DNA of 64,000 nucleotides, from positions 62,001 to 126,000 of the forward strand of contig NZ_FNUR01000008.1 in the NCBI RefSeq assembly GCF_900108105.1. Reading direction: 5' to 3'. The translations under genes were made by a program, and so were the position numbers. How positions within the stretch are numbered: the first letter of the stretch is position 1; each line of letters opens with the position of its first letter. Below are positions 1 to 9,220 of this stretch, in pieces. The notes beneath the pieces are model-generated. The model made no database searches, was not told the origin of the DNA, and worked only from the letters and a program-made list of their open reading frames with translations. Origin of the DNA: Butyrivibrio sp. Su6 (GTDB lineage: Bacteria > Bacillota > Clostridia > Lachnospirales > Lachnospiraceae).

Positions 1-1
1 T

Positions 2-1021
2 ATGTGGAAAGTGGGCACCACAAACAATTATAAAAGATTAGCGTTTTCCACAATTTTATCTGTGTTATGTATGCTTATAGCGGTGTTTAGCTATCAGACA
101 AGTGTGCAGGTGTATGTCATTGTTTGCTTACCATTTATAGTAATTAGCAGCAAAAATGTAATTGATTTTATCAAAAAGAATATTTATGTCGCTGTGCTTT
201 ACGGTGTATCCATGGCAAGCGCTCTCGGAGTGGCTAAATATATCATTCACACTGACAGGGCAAATGTAAGCATGGATTTATTGGAAGGTTTTAGAAGGGC
301 AGCAGGCATCTTACGTACAGTAACATTTGACAGGTTCTTCAATCTTTCATCAGGAATATTTGCATTTTGGTGCGTGCTTATATTGGCAGTGATTGTTATT
401 GCTGTTATAAGAACAAAAGAAAACAAGGCAATTGCTTTGCTTTCATTTATTTATATTATCCTGGGATGTGTATTTACAAGTTTTGTCATTTTTGCCTTGA
501 ACAGTTCAGCACTTTCTTCACCAAGAACTGTATATACCTATGGAATGATCTTTGGAATTGTTCTTTTTTACGCTGTATATCTTGGAAAAGACATTTTTGT
601 TTCTTGTCTGTCTCTTGTAGTGGCGGTGATAATTCTGATATATGAATATTTGAATTTTGGCTCAGTTTTTATAGACAGGTATCAGTGTAATGCGGTTGAC
701 AGATATTATGCTCAGATCATCAGAGAACAGATCAGACAATATGAAGATGAGACCGGAAATGAAATAGATACTATCTGTTTTTATATTGATGCTGATAGAA
801 TGTGGTGGGATGAAGGTTACAGCGATACAGAGCTGATGACCAGAGCCCAGGCCTGCGGATGGAGTGCGCTAAATTCTATTAATCTTTATCTTGGAAGAAA
901 CTACACTGAAGGGGAGCAAGATCCTGAAATAGCAGAATATTTCTCTGAACAGAACTGGGGAATGTACTCAGAAGACCAGTTGATATTTAAGGGCAATGAG
1001 CTGCATTTATGTGTGTACTAA
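2..1021 (+). CDS. GtrII-like membrane glucosyltransferase, 5' end probably outside the window
   Basis: Multi-spanning membrane protein, at least 339 residues. The first ATG is at the second base of the window, so the true start probably lies upstream and the gene is partial. About seven hydrophobic segments are followed by a polar tail of roughly 100 residues. That tail (a W-x-A-L-N-x-I-N-x-Y-x-G-R stretch near residue 290) resembles the tail of the GtrII-type protein at 26.2 kb, which has F-x-x-Y-x-x-G-R-N at the same place. GtrII-type proteins are membrane transferases that modify surface glycans using polyprenyl-linked donors. The next gene follows after 18 bases. Family placement rests on tail similarity and topology only. 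Confidence 0.55.
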   Translation: MWKVGTTNNYKRLAFSTILSVLCMLIAVFSYQTSVQVYVIVCLPFIVISSKNVIDFIKKNIYVAVLYGVSMASALGVAKYIIHTDRANVSMDLLEGFRRAAGILRTVTFDRFFNLSSGIFAFWCVLILAVIVIAVIRTKENKAIALLSFIYIILGCVFTSFVIFALNSSALSSPRTVYTYGMIFGIVLFYAVYLGKDIFVSCLSLVVAVIILIYEYLNFGSVFIDRYQCNAVDRYYAQIIREQIRQYEDETGNEIDTICFYIDADRMWWDEGYSDTELMTRAQACGWSALNSINLYLGRNYTEGEQDPEIAEYFSEQNWGMYSEDQLIFKGNELHLCVY

Positions 1022-1039
1022 TTTGAAGGGAAGAGTGAA

Positions 1040-3172
1040 GTGGGAAAAGTATTAGAGTTACTAAGAAAAATGTATGAATGGGTTGTCACCTTGCTTGTGC
1101 TTGTGATACTCGTATTTTTGATTTATTTATCAAGCAGAACAACTGCAGTACTTACGCAATCAGAGCATCTTTTGTTTATAAAGGAGACATTCATATTTTT
1201 CTTTGCTGTTATTTTAGCTTCAATTTTACTTGTATTCATAAGCGTAAAAAATCAGAAGATCAGTAGAATTATTGCAAAAATAAATTCAGATGATGTCCTA
1301 TATAGAAAGCTTAGAAAATGGTTAACAATAGGACTTTTTGGAGTATGCCTTTTTTGGGTACTTAATACACAGATGATTGCTAGAGCAGACCAGATTGAAA
1401 TTCAGGAAGCATCTTTTAGGATACATCTTGGAGATTTTGGGGAACTGCTTCCGGATGGATATATAGGTGCTCATTCCAATCAGATGGGACTTATGCTTTT
1501 AAGCTATTGGTTTTCTTTCTTGTTTGGAAGCCAGAATTATCTCGTTTTTCAGATTATCAACTGTATAGCTGTTTCAGTAATTTACCTACAGCTCGCAGGT
1601 TTTGGAACAGTGCTTAAAATGAATAATTTTGGAAAACTGCTAGTGCAGGTCAGCGGTTTTTTCTTTTTCCCTATTATATTTTTTACTTCTTTTGTATATG
1701 GTAATCTGATTGGTTTGGCGCTGTCACTTTGCGCTATAAATCTTGAATATGCTTTCTTTGAAAAAAAGAATGTGAAATACGGAATATTGTCGGCATTTCT
1801 CATCGCTCTTGCAGCCATGGTTAAGCCTAATTTCTCAATTTTTATGATAGGAATGCTTATTTATGGCGCTATAACTATAGCTTTAAATAAATCATACAAG
1901 GCAGCCTATTATTTAGTCTTGATACTGTTATTCTTTTGCATTCAGTCATTTGGAACAAGGTTTCTTTTTGAAAAAATGTCAGGGATAGAAATGGGGGATG
2001 GAATTAGTCCATATGCCTTTGCCGCAATGGGATTGCAGGAGGGAGGACTAGGTCCCGGTTGGTATGATGGCTATAATGACCTGTCATATGAAATGGTAAA
2101 ATATAACACTCATGAACAGCGTCAGATGGCCATTTGGAATATTAAGGACAGACTCAGGTTTTTTGCAGATAATAAAGATGAAGCAATCTCATTTTTTACT
2201 AGAAAAACAGCTGCTCAATGGGTTGAACCCACATATGAGTCGCTATTTATTCTAAATGAGAAAAGCGATTATGCAGTTAAATACAGCGAATGGGTATGGT
2301 TTATCACTACAGTCTATGGTGGAGCGGTATTAACAAGGCTTGGAAAGGTTTTTCAGATCATAGTATTGGCAGGTGCTTTGCTATATCTTATATTAGTTCG
2401 CAGGACAGATGAGTATTATAAAAAGCTGACATTGTTTATGTTACTAATTGGTGGATTTGTTTTTCATTTTGTATGGGAAGCAAATGGCCAGTATACAATT
2501 TTGTTTTTTATATTGCTAATACCGTATGCGGTATGTGGATATAAATATTTGAGAGCAATAATGCAACAATCAGCAGTCGTTAATATAAAAGAAAATGTAA
2601 ATATTCCGATGGTAATTGTAGTAGCATTGCTGATCATCTTGTTTTCTGTATTTTATAGTGTGAGAAGTGAATTTCTAACTGCCGATAGTGTTCCTTATTA
2701 TGATTACGTTGCCCAGAGTAAAAATGAGGTGGTTATTCCTGATGGTAAATACAACATATGCGTTGATTCTGGAAAGAAGCTTACGGCAGTGCCGGATTCT
2801 ACAAAAGAGTATGCTTTCGATGATGACGATAGATGTATGTATCTTGAACTTGGGAATGAGGGAATCACTGTGCAGATAAAAAATTACCATGGTAGAGTCA
2901 GATTTTATATTCCAGAAAAGAACCTTTATCTTCAGCATGATGGTGAGAAAATCAAGGCGGCAGACTATAAGGATACGGTTAAACAACTCTTTATAATAAA
3001 AGAAAGCTCTGAACCAGGAAAGTACTATATCATTCCTTGCCAGAAGGGAATTGATACATTTGATGAGAGAAAAAATGTTACTCCAGAACGATGCTTGGGA
3101 TATGATACTGATGGTAACGTAATAATGATGGATGATGGTGAAAGTCCAGTTAAATGGGAGTTTATAAAATAA
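1040..3172 (+). CDS. GT-C-type membrane glycosyltransferase with ricin-like C-terminal tail (paralogue 1)
   Basis: 710-residue membrane protein starting at GTG behind an AAGGGAAGAG-type ribosome binding site. It has many transmembrane segments up to about residue 535 and then an extracytoplasmic tail. The core shares with the genes at 19.8 and 22.6 kb a GGYx-D/G-x(4)-N-x-x-GL block followed by a FG-x-x-NYL-x-FQ stretch, a G-x-S-x-A-x-x-MGL block, a W-x-EPT motif and an F-x-F-x-WEA-x(3)-Y motif. This marks one family, probably polyprenyl-phosphate-sugar-dependent GT-C transferases (dolichyl-phosphate-mannose type). The C-terminal ~130 residues look like a beta-trefoil/ricin-like module ending in KWEFIK. 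Donor and acceptor sugars are unknown. It ends just before a bidirectional terminator. Confidence 0.7.
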   Translation: MGKVLELLRKMYEWVVTLLVLVILVFLIYLSSRTTAVLTQSEHLLFIKETFIFFFAVILASILLVFISVKNQKISRIIAKINSDDVLYRKLRKWLTIGLFGVCLFWVLNTQMIARADQIEIQEASFRIHLGDFGELLPDGYIGAHSNQMGLMLLSYWFSFLFGSQNYLVFQIINCIAVSVIYLQLAGFGTVLKMNNFGKLLVQVSGFFFFPIIFFTSFVYGNLIGLALSLCAINLEYAFFEKKNVKYGILSAFLIALAAMVKPNFSIFMIGMLIYGAITIALNKSYKAAYYLVLILLFFCIQSFGTRFLFEKMSGIEMGDGISPYAFAAMGLQEGGLGPGWYDGYNDLSYEMVKYNTHEQRQMAIWNIKDRLRFFADNKDEAISFFTRKTAAQWVEPTYESLFILNEKSDYAVKYSEWVWFITTVYGGAVLTRLGKVFQIIVLAGALLYLILVRRTDEYYKKLTLFMLLIGGFVFHFVWEANGQYTILFFILLIPYAVCGYKYLRAIMQQSAVVNIKENVNIPMVIVVALLIILFSVFYSVRSEFLTADSVPYYDYVAQSKNEVVIPDGKYNICVDSGKKLTAVPDSTKEYAFDDDDRCMYLELGNEGITVQIKNYHGRVRFYIPEKNLYLQHDGEKIKAADYKDTVKQLFIIKESSEPGKYYIIPCQKGIDTFDERKNVTPERCLGYDTDGNVIMMDDGESPVKWEFIK

Positions 3173-3183
3173 TATGTATAATC

Positions 3184-3216
3184 AAAAACCAGACACATCA
3201 AAAGTGCCTGGTTTTT
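3184..3216. terminator. bidirectional rho-independent terminator
   Basis: AAAAACCAG pairs with CTGGTTTTT around a 15-base loop, with further ACA/TGc pairing possible inside. The T-run on the + strand and the matching A-run on the other side let it serve both convergent genes (the GT-C gene on + and the aminotransferase on -). Confidence 0.8.
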
Positions 3217-3220
3217 CTTT

Positions 3221-4414
3221 TTATTTTCTATATGCATTAACAACCTTTTTTACAGCTTTTATAACATCATCAACGTCTTCATCTGTCATCATTGGATAAA
3301 GTGGAATACTCATGATTCCCTTGTATATATCCTCAGCGACAGGGCAAAGACCCTTCTTGTAGCCTCTCTTCTCATAGAATGGGAAGTAGTAAACAGGAAC
3401 ATAGTGTACCTGAGGCTGAACGTTTTCTGCAGCAAGTGCATCAAAGAACTGTCTTCTGGTGCAGGTGAGTTTATCGAGCTTTAGCTGAATGATATACAAA
3501 TGTCTTGTTGTGTCGGATTCAGGAATCTCTTTCTGAATAAACAGCTCCGAGATATCCTTAAATGCCTCGTTATATTTATTTACAATCTCTTTTCTGCGTG
3601 CAGAGAACTTATCGAGCTTATTAAGCTGGCTGATAAGAAGAGCTGCCTGGAAATCAGTCATTCTATAGTTGAATCCAAGCTCCTGCATCTCGTATACCCA
3701 AGGACCTTCTGGTTCCTCGACCATTTCAGCAGGATTTCTAACGATTCCGTGCTGTGAAGCAAGGTGGAGTTTTCTGTAGAGCTCTGGATCATTAGTTGTG
3801 ATTGCTCCGCCTTCACCTGCTGTAACTGTTTTTACAGGGTGGAAACTGAAACATGTCATGTCTCCAATAGAGCCTTCAGGTCTTCCCTTGTATTTTGTGC
3901 CAATAGCATGAGCTGCATCAATAATAAGAGTGAGACCATGTTTATCGCAGATTTCCCTGATCCTATCGTGTTCAACAGCCTGACCTGTGAAATCAACGGC
4001 TACAACAGCCTTTGTTTTTTCAGTGATATGAGCCTCAATGCTAGCAGGATCAATGTTGTAAGTCTCGGGATTAACGTCAGCAAAAACAGGTGTAGCACCT
4101 ACATATACTGCGCAATTTGCTGATGCAGCAAAGGTAAGAGGAGTTGTAATAACCTCATCACCTTCTCCAAGACCTGCTGCAATACACGCACAGTGAAGAG
4201 CTGCAGTTCCGTTACAAACAGATACAGCGTATTTTGCACCGGTTACTTCGCAGATTTTTTGCTCAAGAGCTGTAACAGTGGGGCCACATGTAAGGTAATC
4301 ACCTGTGAGGACCTTTGAGACAGCCTCAACGTCTTTTTCATCAACCCACTGACGCCCATAATATATTTTTTCTTTTCTAACTGGCGTTCCGCCATCTATA
4401 GCAAGTTTTTCCAC
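3221..4414 (-). CDS. DegT/DnrJ/EryC1 aminotransferase, PseC-like
   Basis: 397-residue PLP-dependent sugar aminotransferase, starting at GTG behind AGAAGGGAA. Family marks: G-D-Y-L-T-C-G-P near residue 38-45, IIDAAHA with the PLP-nitrogen Asp at about 166, and FHPVKTVTAGEGGA with the PLP-binding Lys at about 195. The L-T-C-G-P and F-H-P-V-K motifs are typical of PseC, which converts UDP-4-keto-6-deoxy-AltNAc to the 4-amino sugar in pseudaminic acid synthesis. No other pse genes (pseB, pseH, pseI) are in the window, so it may make another 4-amino-4,6-dideoxy sugar for this locus. It is second in a two-gene minus-strand unit with the membrane protein at 4441-6360 (26-base gap), and both run against the surrounding operon. 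Confidence 0.85.
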   Translation of the reverse strand: MEKLAIDGGTPVRKEKIYYGRQWVDEKDVEAVSKVLTGDYLTCGPTVTALEQKICEVTGAKYAVSVCNGTAALHCACIAAGLGEGDEVITTPLTFAASANCAVYVGATPVFADVNPETYNIDPASIEAHITEKTKAVVAVDFTGQAVEHDRIREICDKHGLTLIIDAAHAIGTKYKGRPEGSIGDMTCFSFHPVKTVTAGEGGAITTNDPELYRKLHLASQHGIVRNPAEMVEEPEGPWVYEMQELGFNYRMTDFQAALLISQLNKLDKFSARRKEIVNKYNEAFKDISELFIQKEIPESDTTRHLYIIQLKLDKLTCTRRQFFDALAAENVQPQVHYVPVYYFPFYEKRGYKKGLCPVAEDIYKGIMSIPLYPMMTDEDVDDVIKAVKKVVNAYRK

Positions 4415-4440
4415 AATTAATTCCCTTCTTTCATATGGTA

Positions 4441-6360
4441 TTAGATTATGTTACTACTTTTGGATGTTTCTATCAAATGCATATACATTGCCACTATTGT
4501 TGGCATCAAATAAAAGATAGCCCAGGAGTAGCGTGGCTGATCAACAATCATTGGTGCAAGGAAAATGAATAAAAATGAAAGCCATAATGGAAGGAGTGAC
4601 AGCCTATACCAACTAAGTCCCTTCCTTTTTAGGAAAAGAGATATGGTAAACATCAAAAATACATAAACGCATAGGTTGTTTAACAGTGCAATTACAGGAA
4701 ATGTATTGAGCATCCTGTAGAAACTGCATACTGTGATGGCAAAACCTACCATTGAGGTAGGAATATGGAGATTCAAATACTCTTTTAATTCATCTGTTGC
4801 TACGGCAAGACCAGTGTTGACATCCTGATTGTAGACGACGTTGTCGAAGTCTGGCATAAAAATGTAGTAGCTCTGATTCCATGTGGCTTCAATGTAGCAC
4901 AGTGGGCGTTTAAAGAACATTAAAAACCATACTTTTAAGTATCTAAGTATCTGTGAAGTGTTCTCAGCATGGAATTCCTCTTTTACACTATCGGAACACT
5001 CGGGGTGGTAATCTGTGTAAAGCCATTCATAGTCAAGTATGTCACCAATAGCTTCGTACTCTTCTTGTGTTAATTCATCGCCATAGTAGTGATAGTATCT
5101 GGCGGTTTGCTGAAATGGCAAAGAAAAAGCATCCTTTTGCTTGATTTCTATGGCGCTATAGGAGCTTATAATTGTCTTTTCTATAACTGATGATATAAGA
5201 ATTGGGGCGATAAGCATTATTAAAAGTGCAAGTGTGAGTCTTGCGTTGGTGTGTTTTTTTATCAGGTTAATTATGAGAATGATCATCCAAACCATAACTG
5301 TGACTAAATAAATGTGAAGACCGTTTTTTCTGTAGGAAGACATGAGAAATGCTCCTATAGTCCATAAAAGAATAAGCTTCCCGTCATGTTTGAATGAAAA
5401 TAGAAATTTCTTTTCTACGACAATTCTAACAAATATAAGTCCCCAAAGTACAAAGCCCACCATATGTGGGTAGTCCTTGATTGCCCAGGCAGCATTTCCT
5501 GTAAAGTAAGGTGTAGCAGTATAAAGAAATACCACAATGAGCCTAAACCACTTTGGTGTGTTCCAATTCTTCATAAAAAGAAGAGAGTAGGAAAGAACTG
5601 CAGCCATTGAAAGAGCTTGCACAAAACAATATATGAAAAGACCTGAATTGGCACTTCCAAGCACCTTAAGACCAAAGTTTACAAATGCTCCGACAGTCAC
5701 AGTATGGATAACAGGCTGGTTGGTGCGCATAGGCATAAAACCAAAAAACTGATTGAGCTGGTCATAATTGTCTTCACTTAGAGCTCCTGGATACCTTAAT
5801 ATCAAATGTGGAAGCCACATAAGTGATATGAATATCCACATAAAAAGGAAAGGATGAGAATGATAGAAAGAAAAGCTAATGGAAGGGGATTTGATCTTGT
5901 CTTTGTTTTCAAATATTGAGAACGTGATTCTTACAAATGACAAATATAGGTAGTATACCCCCACTAAAATAATAAGCGCTTTTATTATGTTGAACTTAGG
6001 TGACCAAATGCTTGAAAGGGAGTCATTATATTCAAAGGCTTTTCCACCGGTGTACATGATGGAAAAGAATAAAGCAAGGAGTTTTTCACCCTTGACACTA
6101 GCGAAAGATATTGTTGAAAAAAATGTCCTTCCACCCAGAATGATGCTGTAAGCAAAGAATAAAGTGAGTGTAATGATGAATATTATGAAAGCATTTCCGG
6201 CAAAGACTCCTTGAAATTGCTCCAAAAACTCGAAGATAAAGTTTATTAACCTGGATGAAATGTGAGACTCATAGGGCGAAGGAGTTTTAAACTTTATAAA
6301 AAAAGAAGTGGCAGTTAAAAATGATGCGATTAGCCATTTAATGTTTTTTTTGAATTCCAC
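4441..6360 (-). CDS. DUF6020-like multi-spanning membrane protein, probable glycosyltransferase
   Basis: 639 residues from a GTG preceded by GGAGAAAAATAC. Upstream ATG codons in the same frame (to 6420) lack a ribosome binding site and would run into the divergent gene. About twelve transmembrane segments. A conserved extracytoplasmic stretch near residue 205-240 (R-Y-P-G-A-L-S-x-D-N-x-D-Q-L-x-Q, then N-Q-P-V-I-H-T) is the hallmark of the DUF6020 membrane proteins common in Firmicute polysaccharide loci. A long polar loop (around residues 435-530) precedes the last segments. The enzymatic role is inferred from context and the GT-C-like layout, with no assigned biochemical function. It probably leads the minus-strand unit with the PseC-like gene. 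Confidence 0.65.
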   Translation of the reverse strand: MEFKKNIKWLIASFLTATSFFIKFKTPSPYESHISSRLINFIFEFLEQFQGVFAGNAFIIFIITLTLFFAYSIILGGRTFFSTISFASVKGEKLLALFFSIMYTGGKAFEYNDSLSSIWSPKFNIIKALIILVGVYYLYLSFVRITFSIFENKDKIKSPSISFSFYHSHPFLFMWIFISLMWLPHLILRYPGALSEDNYDQLNQFFGFMPMRTNQPVIHTVTVGAFVNFGLKVLGSANSGLFIYCFVQALSMAAVLSYSLLFMKNWNTPKWFRLIVVFLYTATPYFTGNAAWAIKDYPHMVGFVLWGLIFVRIVVEKKFLFSFKHDGKLILLWTIGAFLMSSYRKNGLHIYLVTVMVWMIILIINLIKKHTNARLTLALLIMLIAPILISSVIEKTIISSYSAIEIKQKDAFSLPFQQTARYYHYYGDELTQEEYEAIGDILDYEWLYTDYHPECSDSVKEEFHAENTSQILRYLKVWFLMFFKRPLCYIEATWNQSYYIFMPDFDNVVYNQDVNTGLAVATDELKEYLNLHIPTSMVGFAITVCSFYRMLNTFPVIALLNNLCVYVFLMFTISLFLKRKGLSWYRLSLLPLWLSFLFIFLAPMIVDQPRYSWAIFYLMPTIVAMYMHLIETSKSSNII

Positions 6361-6489
6361 GTATTTTTCTCCCTGTGTAAATGAATAATGATTTCTAGAC
6401 GAGTATATCATAATACCCAAAATAGTTTAAATATAACTATCTGCAATATGGTATACTTCTATAGATATAGTTTGTGTAAATATGGAAAA
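6361..6489. promoter_or_regulatory. divergent intergenic region with presumed promoters
   Basis: 129-base gap between the divergent DUF6020-like gene (-) and the CotH-like gene (+). It must hold both promoters. TATACT at about 6452-6457 on + and TATGAT on - (complement of about 6407-6412) are plausible -10 boxes, but no convincing -35 boxes are visible. Confidence 0.3.
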
Positions 6490-8613
6490 ATGATTAAGAT
6501 GAGCAATAAAAAGATAATAACTATTCTAGTTGCAGTTTCGATGGTTGCTTTAGCTGCTTTTTTTCTGATTTATAAGGGAGTGACATTTTCCTATAAAGCA
6601 TGTGTTGCAGATGAGGACGAGCTAGAAGAGATTACTTCTTCCAGGACACCAAGCGACTATATAATGTGTGATGTCTATTTTAACGGAGAGAAGCTTTTTT
6701 ACGATAAAGTAAATAATGTGTATTACTATTCACTTGTGGAAGGAGATTTTAAGGCCTTTAATCCTGAGGTCATTGTATTGTCTGATTACTCAGATGAGCG
6801 AATTGTCTTTAGTGATAATATCACCAGCGAAGGTATTGCTGCGAATAAGACAATTTCCATGATAGTTTATAGTGATAATAGCTACTTTGAGGCGGGACTC
6901 AAGTGTACAACGCTTCCAATTATGTCCATTGATACTGTGGAGGAAATATCCCAATCCCCTGAAGTGTCTGTGGGCATGAGTATGACACTTTTTGATAACA
7001 GAGTAGGTATCACCAAGAGAGTACAGACTTCTGATGGTATGACTCATGTGAGAGGCGCAACAACGCTTGCTAATCCCAAAAAGAATCTAAGGATTTCTTT
7101 GACTACAGGTACAGGGGAAAACGCAAAAAAGAATAAGTTATCACTTCTCGGACTGAGGAAGGATGATGATTATATTCTTAACTCGATGTGTGTTGATCCG
7201 GAAGATGTGAGGGATGTTTTTTGTACAAATCTGTGGAAAAAAACTACTTCTACAGATAATTCGTATGATCTGGATTTAGGCGTTGAGTACAAATATGTAG
7301 AAGTTATATTAAATGGTGAGTATCATGGTCTCTATGCACTAGGATATCCTATTCAGGGAGGCCAGCTTGGTATCGGCAACAATGACGAGAACGCAGTGAT
7401 GTTCAGGCAAAGAGTCCCTTACCATGAGGGAACGATTTTACTTGAACCAGATGGGGCACTTTCACAGTTCAGGATAGAGAGCAAACATGATAGCAGTTTT
7501 AATTCATGTCTTAGGAATTATCTAATTGAACTAGATGAGTCTCATGATGACCCTATGGCGCTTGCAAGACTTATAGACATGGATAATGCCATAGATTTTT
7601 ATCTTTATGTGACTATGATCCAGGGATGGGACAATATCTATAAAAATCATAATGTGGTCCTTGAGAAAAATTGGGATTCTTATAAGATGATATATATTCC
7701 ATGGGACATGGACCTTACTTGGGGACTTGGACCTGGTTATACGTTGTATGAAATAGGGGCAAATGCCTATTATCCATATGACTTTGAAGCTTTGTATATG
7801 TTGCTTCAGACGGATACCGATAACACCACGACGCTTATAGGCCAGAAATATCGCGGGTTAAGAAAAAATGAATGGTCAGATAAAAAGATAATTGACCTTC
7901 TTGATGCATATGAGGAGCTGATTTTTGATTCTGGGGCATATTTAAGAGATACTCAGAAATGGCCTGAAAATGTATCGGTTGATCCGGTAGAAAAGCTTGT
8001 GAATTTCAAGAGCTATGTACTTGAGAGACTGCAAGCTATGGACGAGTTTGTTGAGAATATTGATGATTATCTGGTAGATCCTGAGTATAGTTATGAAAAT
8101 ATATCTTTTGGCAGCGATGTAGTTGTAGACTGCGCAGGGCAGCTTTTTCCTGAAGAGACTGACGAACTGATTCTTATGCAAATATGTAATCAGGAACTTT
8201 GGAGTGATGAGTACTATTATGACGTTATGGAGAGATTAGGGATTCCAGACAGTTATATTGATAAAGAAATTACATTTAAAAAAAATATTGAAAAGAAATT
8301 TGTTGAATTTACAAAGGAAGATTATGAAGAAGCGAGTATTCAGTTGATAGCGGGCGCAGATCTTGTCGTAAGTAATAACGGAATAGATATTTCCTCATAT
8401 TCAGGTTTTTTCAATGAACAAAACTCTATTGAGACAGAACTTGGTGAACTGGCTTATTACTTGGGCGAAGATGGATTGTGCGGACTTTACCTTAATGGCA
8501 ATGAGATATTGACTGAGAATGTCTATGAGAGAGATTTTGATATAAGGCTTATTCATATAGATTGGGAGACACAGGAAGTTACAGATATTGAAGAGTATAA
8601 TATAGAAGGATGA
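6490..8613 (+). CDS. CotH-family protein, membrane-anchored
   Basis: 707 residues from the ATG at 6490 (or 6499, nine bases later); codons upstream to 6388 are in frame but lie in the divergent promoter region. An N-terminal hydrophobic segment (IITILVAVSMVALAAFFLIY) acts as signal peptide or anchor. CotH marks: V-R-G-A-T-T with K-N-L-R-I-S-L about 190-210 residues in, L-G-L-R-K-D-D-D-Y-I-L-N, the V-E-V-I-L-N-G-E-Y-H-G-L-Y block, and Y-I-P-W-D-M-D-L-T-W-G. CotH proteins are atypical protein kinases (spore coat CotH phosphorylates CotB) and are also found as secreted proteins of clostridia and rumen bacteria. The C-terminal third (~200 residues) is unassigned. It is followed after 4 bases by an acetyltransferase gene. 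Confidence 0.8.
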   Translation: MIKMSNKKIITILVAVSMVALAAFFLIYKGVTFSYKACVADEDELEEITSSRTPSDYIMCDVYFNGEKLFYDKVNNVYYYSLVEGDFKAFNPEVIVLSDYSDERIVFSDNITSEGIAANKTISMIVYSDNSYFEAGLKCTTLPIMSIDTVEEISQSPEVSVGMSMTLFDNRVGITKRVQTSDGMTHVRGATTLANPKKNLRISLTTGTGENAKKNKLSLLGLRKDDDYILNSMCVDPEDVRDVFCTNLWKKTTSTDNSYDLDLGVEYKYVEVILNGEYHGLYALGYPIQGGQLGIGNNDENAVMFRQRVPYHEGTILLEPDGALSQFRIESKHDSSFNSCLRNYLIELDESHDDPMALARLIDMDNAIDFYLYVTMIQGWDNIYKNHNVVLEKNWDSYKMIYIPWDMDLTWGLGPGYTLYEIGANAYYPYDFEALYMLLQTDTDNTTTLIGQKYRGLRKNEWSDKKIIDLLDAYEELIFDSGAYLRDTQKWPENVSVDPVEKLVNFKSYVLERLQAMDEFVENIDDYLVDPEYSYENISFGSDVVVDCAGQLFPEETDELILMQICNQELWSDEYYYDVMERLGIPDSYIDKEITFKKNIEKKFVEFTKEDYEEASIQLIAGADLVVSNNGIDISSYSGFFNEQNSIETELGELAYYLGEDGLCGLYLNGNEILTENVYERDFDIRLIHIDWETQEVTDIEEYNIEG

Positions 8614-8617
8614 AATT

Positions 8618-9220
8618 ATGATCAGCAATCTGTATAAAATTGTTATGAAAATCCTTGGAATAGAATATGGCAAGGGCCTTCTTCTAAAGGGAATTCCTGC
8701 AATTTTTAACAAAAATGGCGCATCTATTAAGATTGGCGATAATGTGACCATAAAGAGTAGTTTTCTATCCAATCTTGTGGGGCTATATAGCAGAAGTATA
8801 ATCGTTACAAGAGCTCCCGGAGCAGAGATTGTTATAGGGAATAATGTAGGAATTTCAGGTGCTACAATATATGCTAGAAAAGGCATATATATCGGTGATA
8901 ATACTTGCATTGGTGGAAACTGTAAGATACTTGATAATGATTTTCATCCGCTTGAAGCAGAGGCAAGGAACAAACTTCTTGCTGATCCTAAAGGCGGAGA
9001 TTCAGATATTGTGCCAGCAAAAGAAATATATATTGGAAAGGACTGCTTTGTTGGATGCAACACACTTATACTTAAAGGAACAGTACTGGGAGATAGATGT
9101 GTTGTAGGTGCAGGGGCGGTTGTAGCTGGAAGGTTTGAAGCAGGAAGCGTAATAGCAGGAAACCCTGCAAGAGTTATAAGAAAGATTGATAAAAAATATG
9201 ATATTCACGACACTATTTGA
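8618..9220 (+). CDS. hexapeptide-repeat acyltransferase (WbbJ/LacA-like)
   Basis: 200 residues, start ATG behind AGAAGGATG. Left-handed beta-helix hexapeptide repeats run from about residue 35 to 190 (I-G-D-N-V, I-G-N-N-V, I-G-D-N-T, I-G-K-D-C, V-G-A-G-A-V-V-A). A D-N-D-F-H-P loop carries the likely catalytic His, and the end reads A-G-N-P-A-R-V-I-R-K-I, typical of maltose/galactoside O-acetyltransferase-like enzymes. It probably O-acetylates a sugar of the polysaccharide with acetyl-CoA in the cytoplasm. It overlaps the next glycosyltransferase start. Confidence 0.85.
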   Translation: MISNLYKIVMKILGIEYGKGLLLKGIPAIFNKNGASIKIGDNVTIKSSFLSNLVGLYSRSIIVTRAPGAEIVIGNNVGISGATIYARKGIYIGDNTCIGGNCKILDNDFHPLEAEARNKLLADPKGGDSDIVPAKEIYIGKDCFVGCNTLILKGTVLGDRCVVGAGAVVAGRFEAGSVIAGNPARVIRKIDKKYDIHDTI

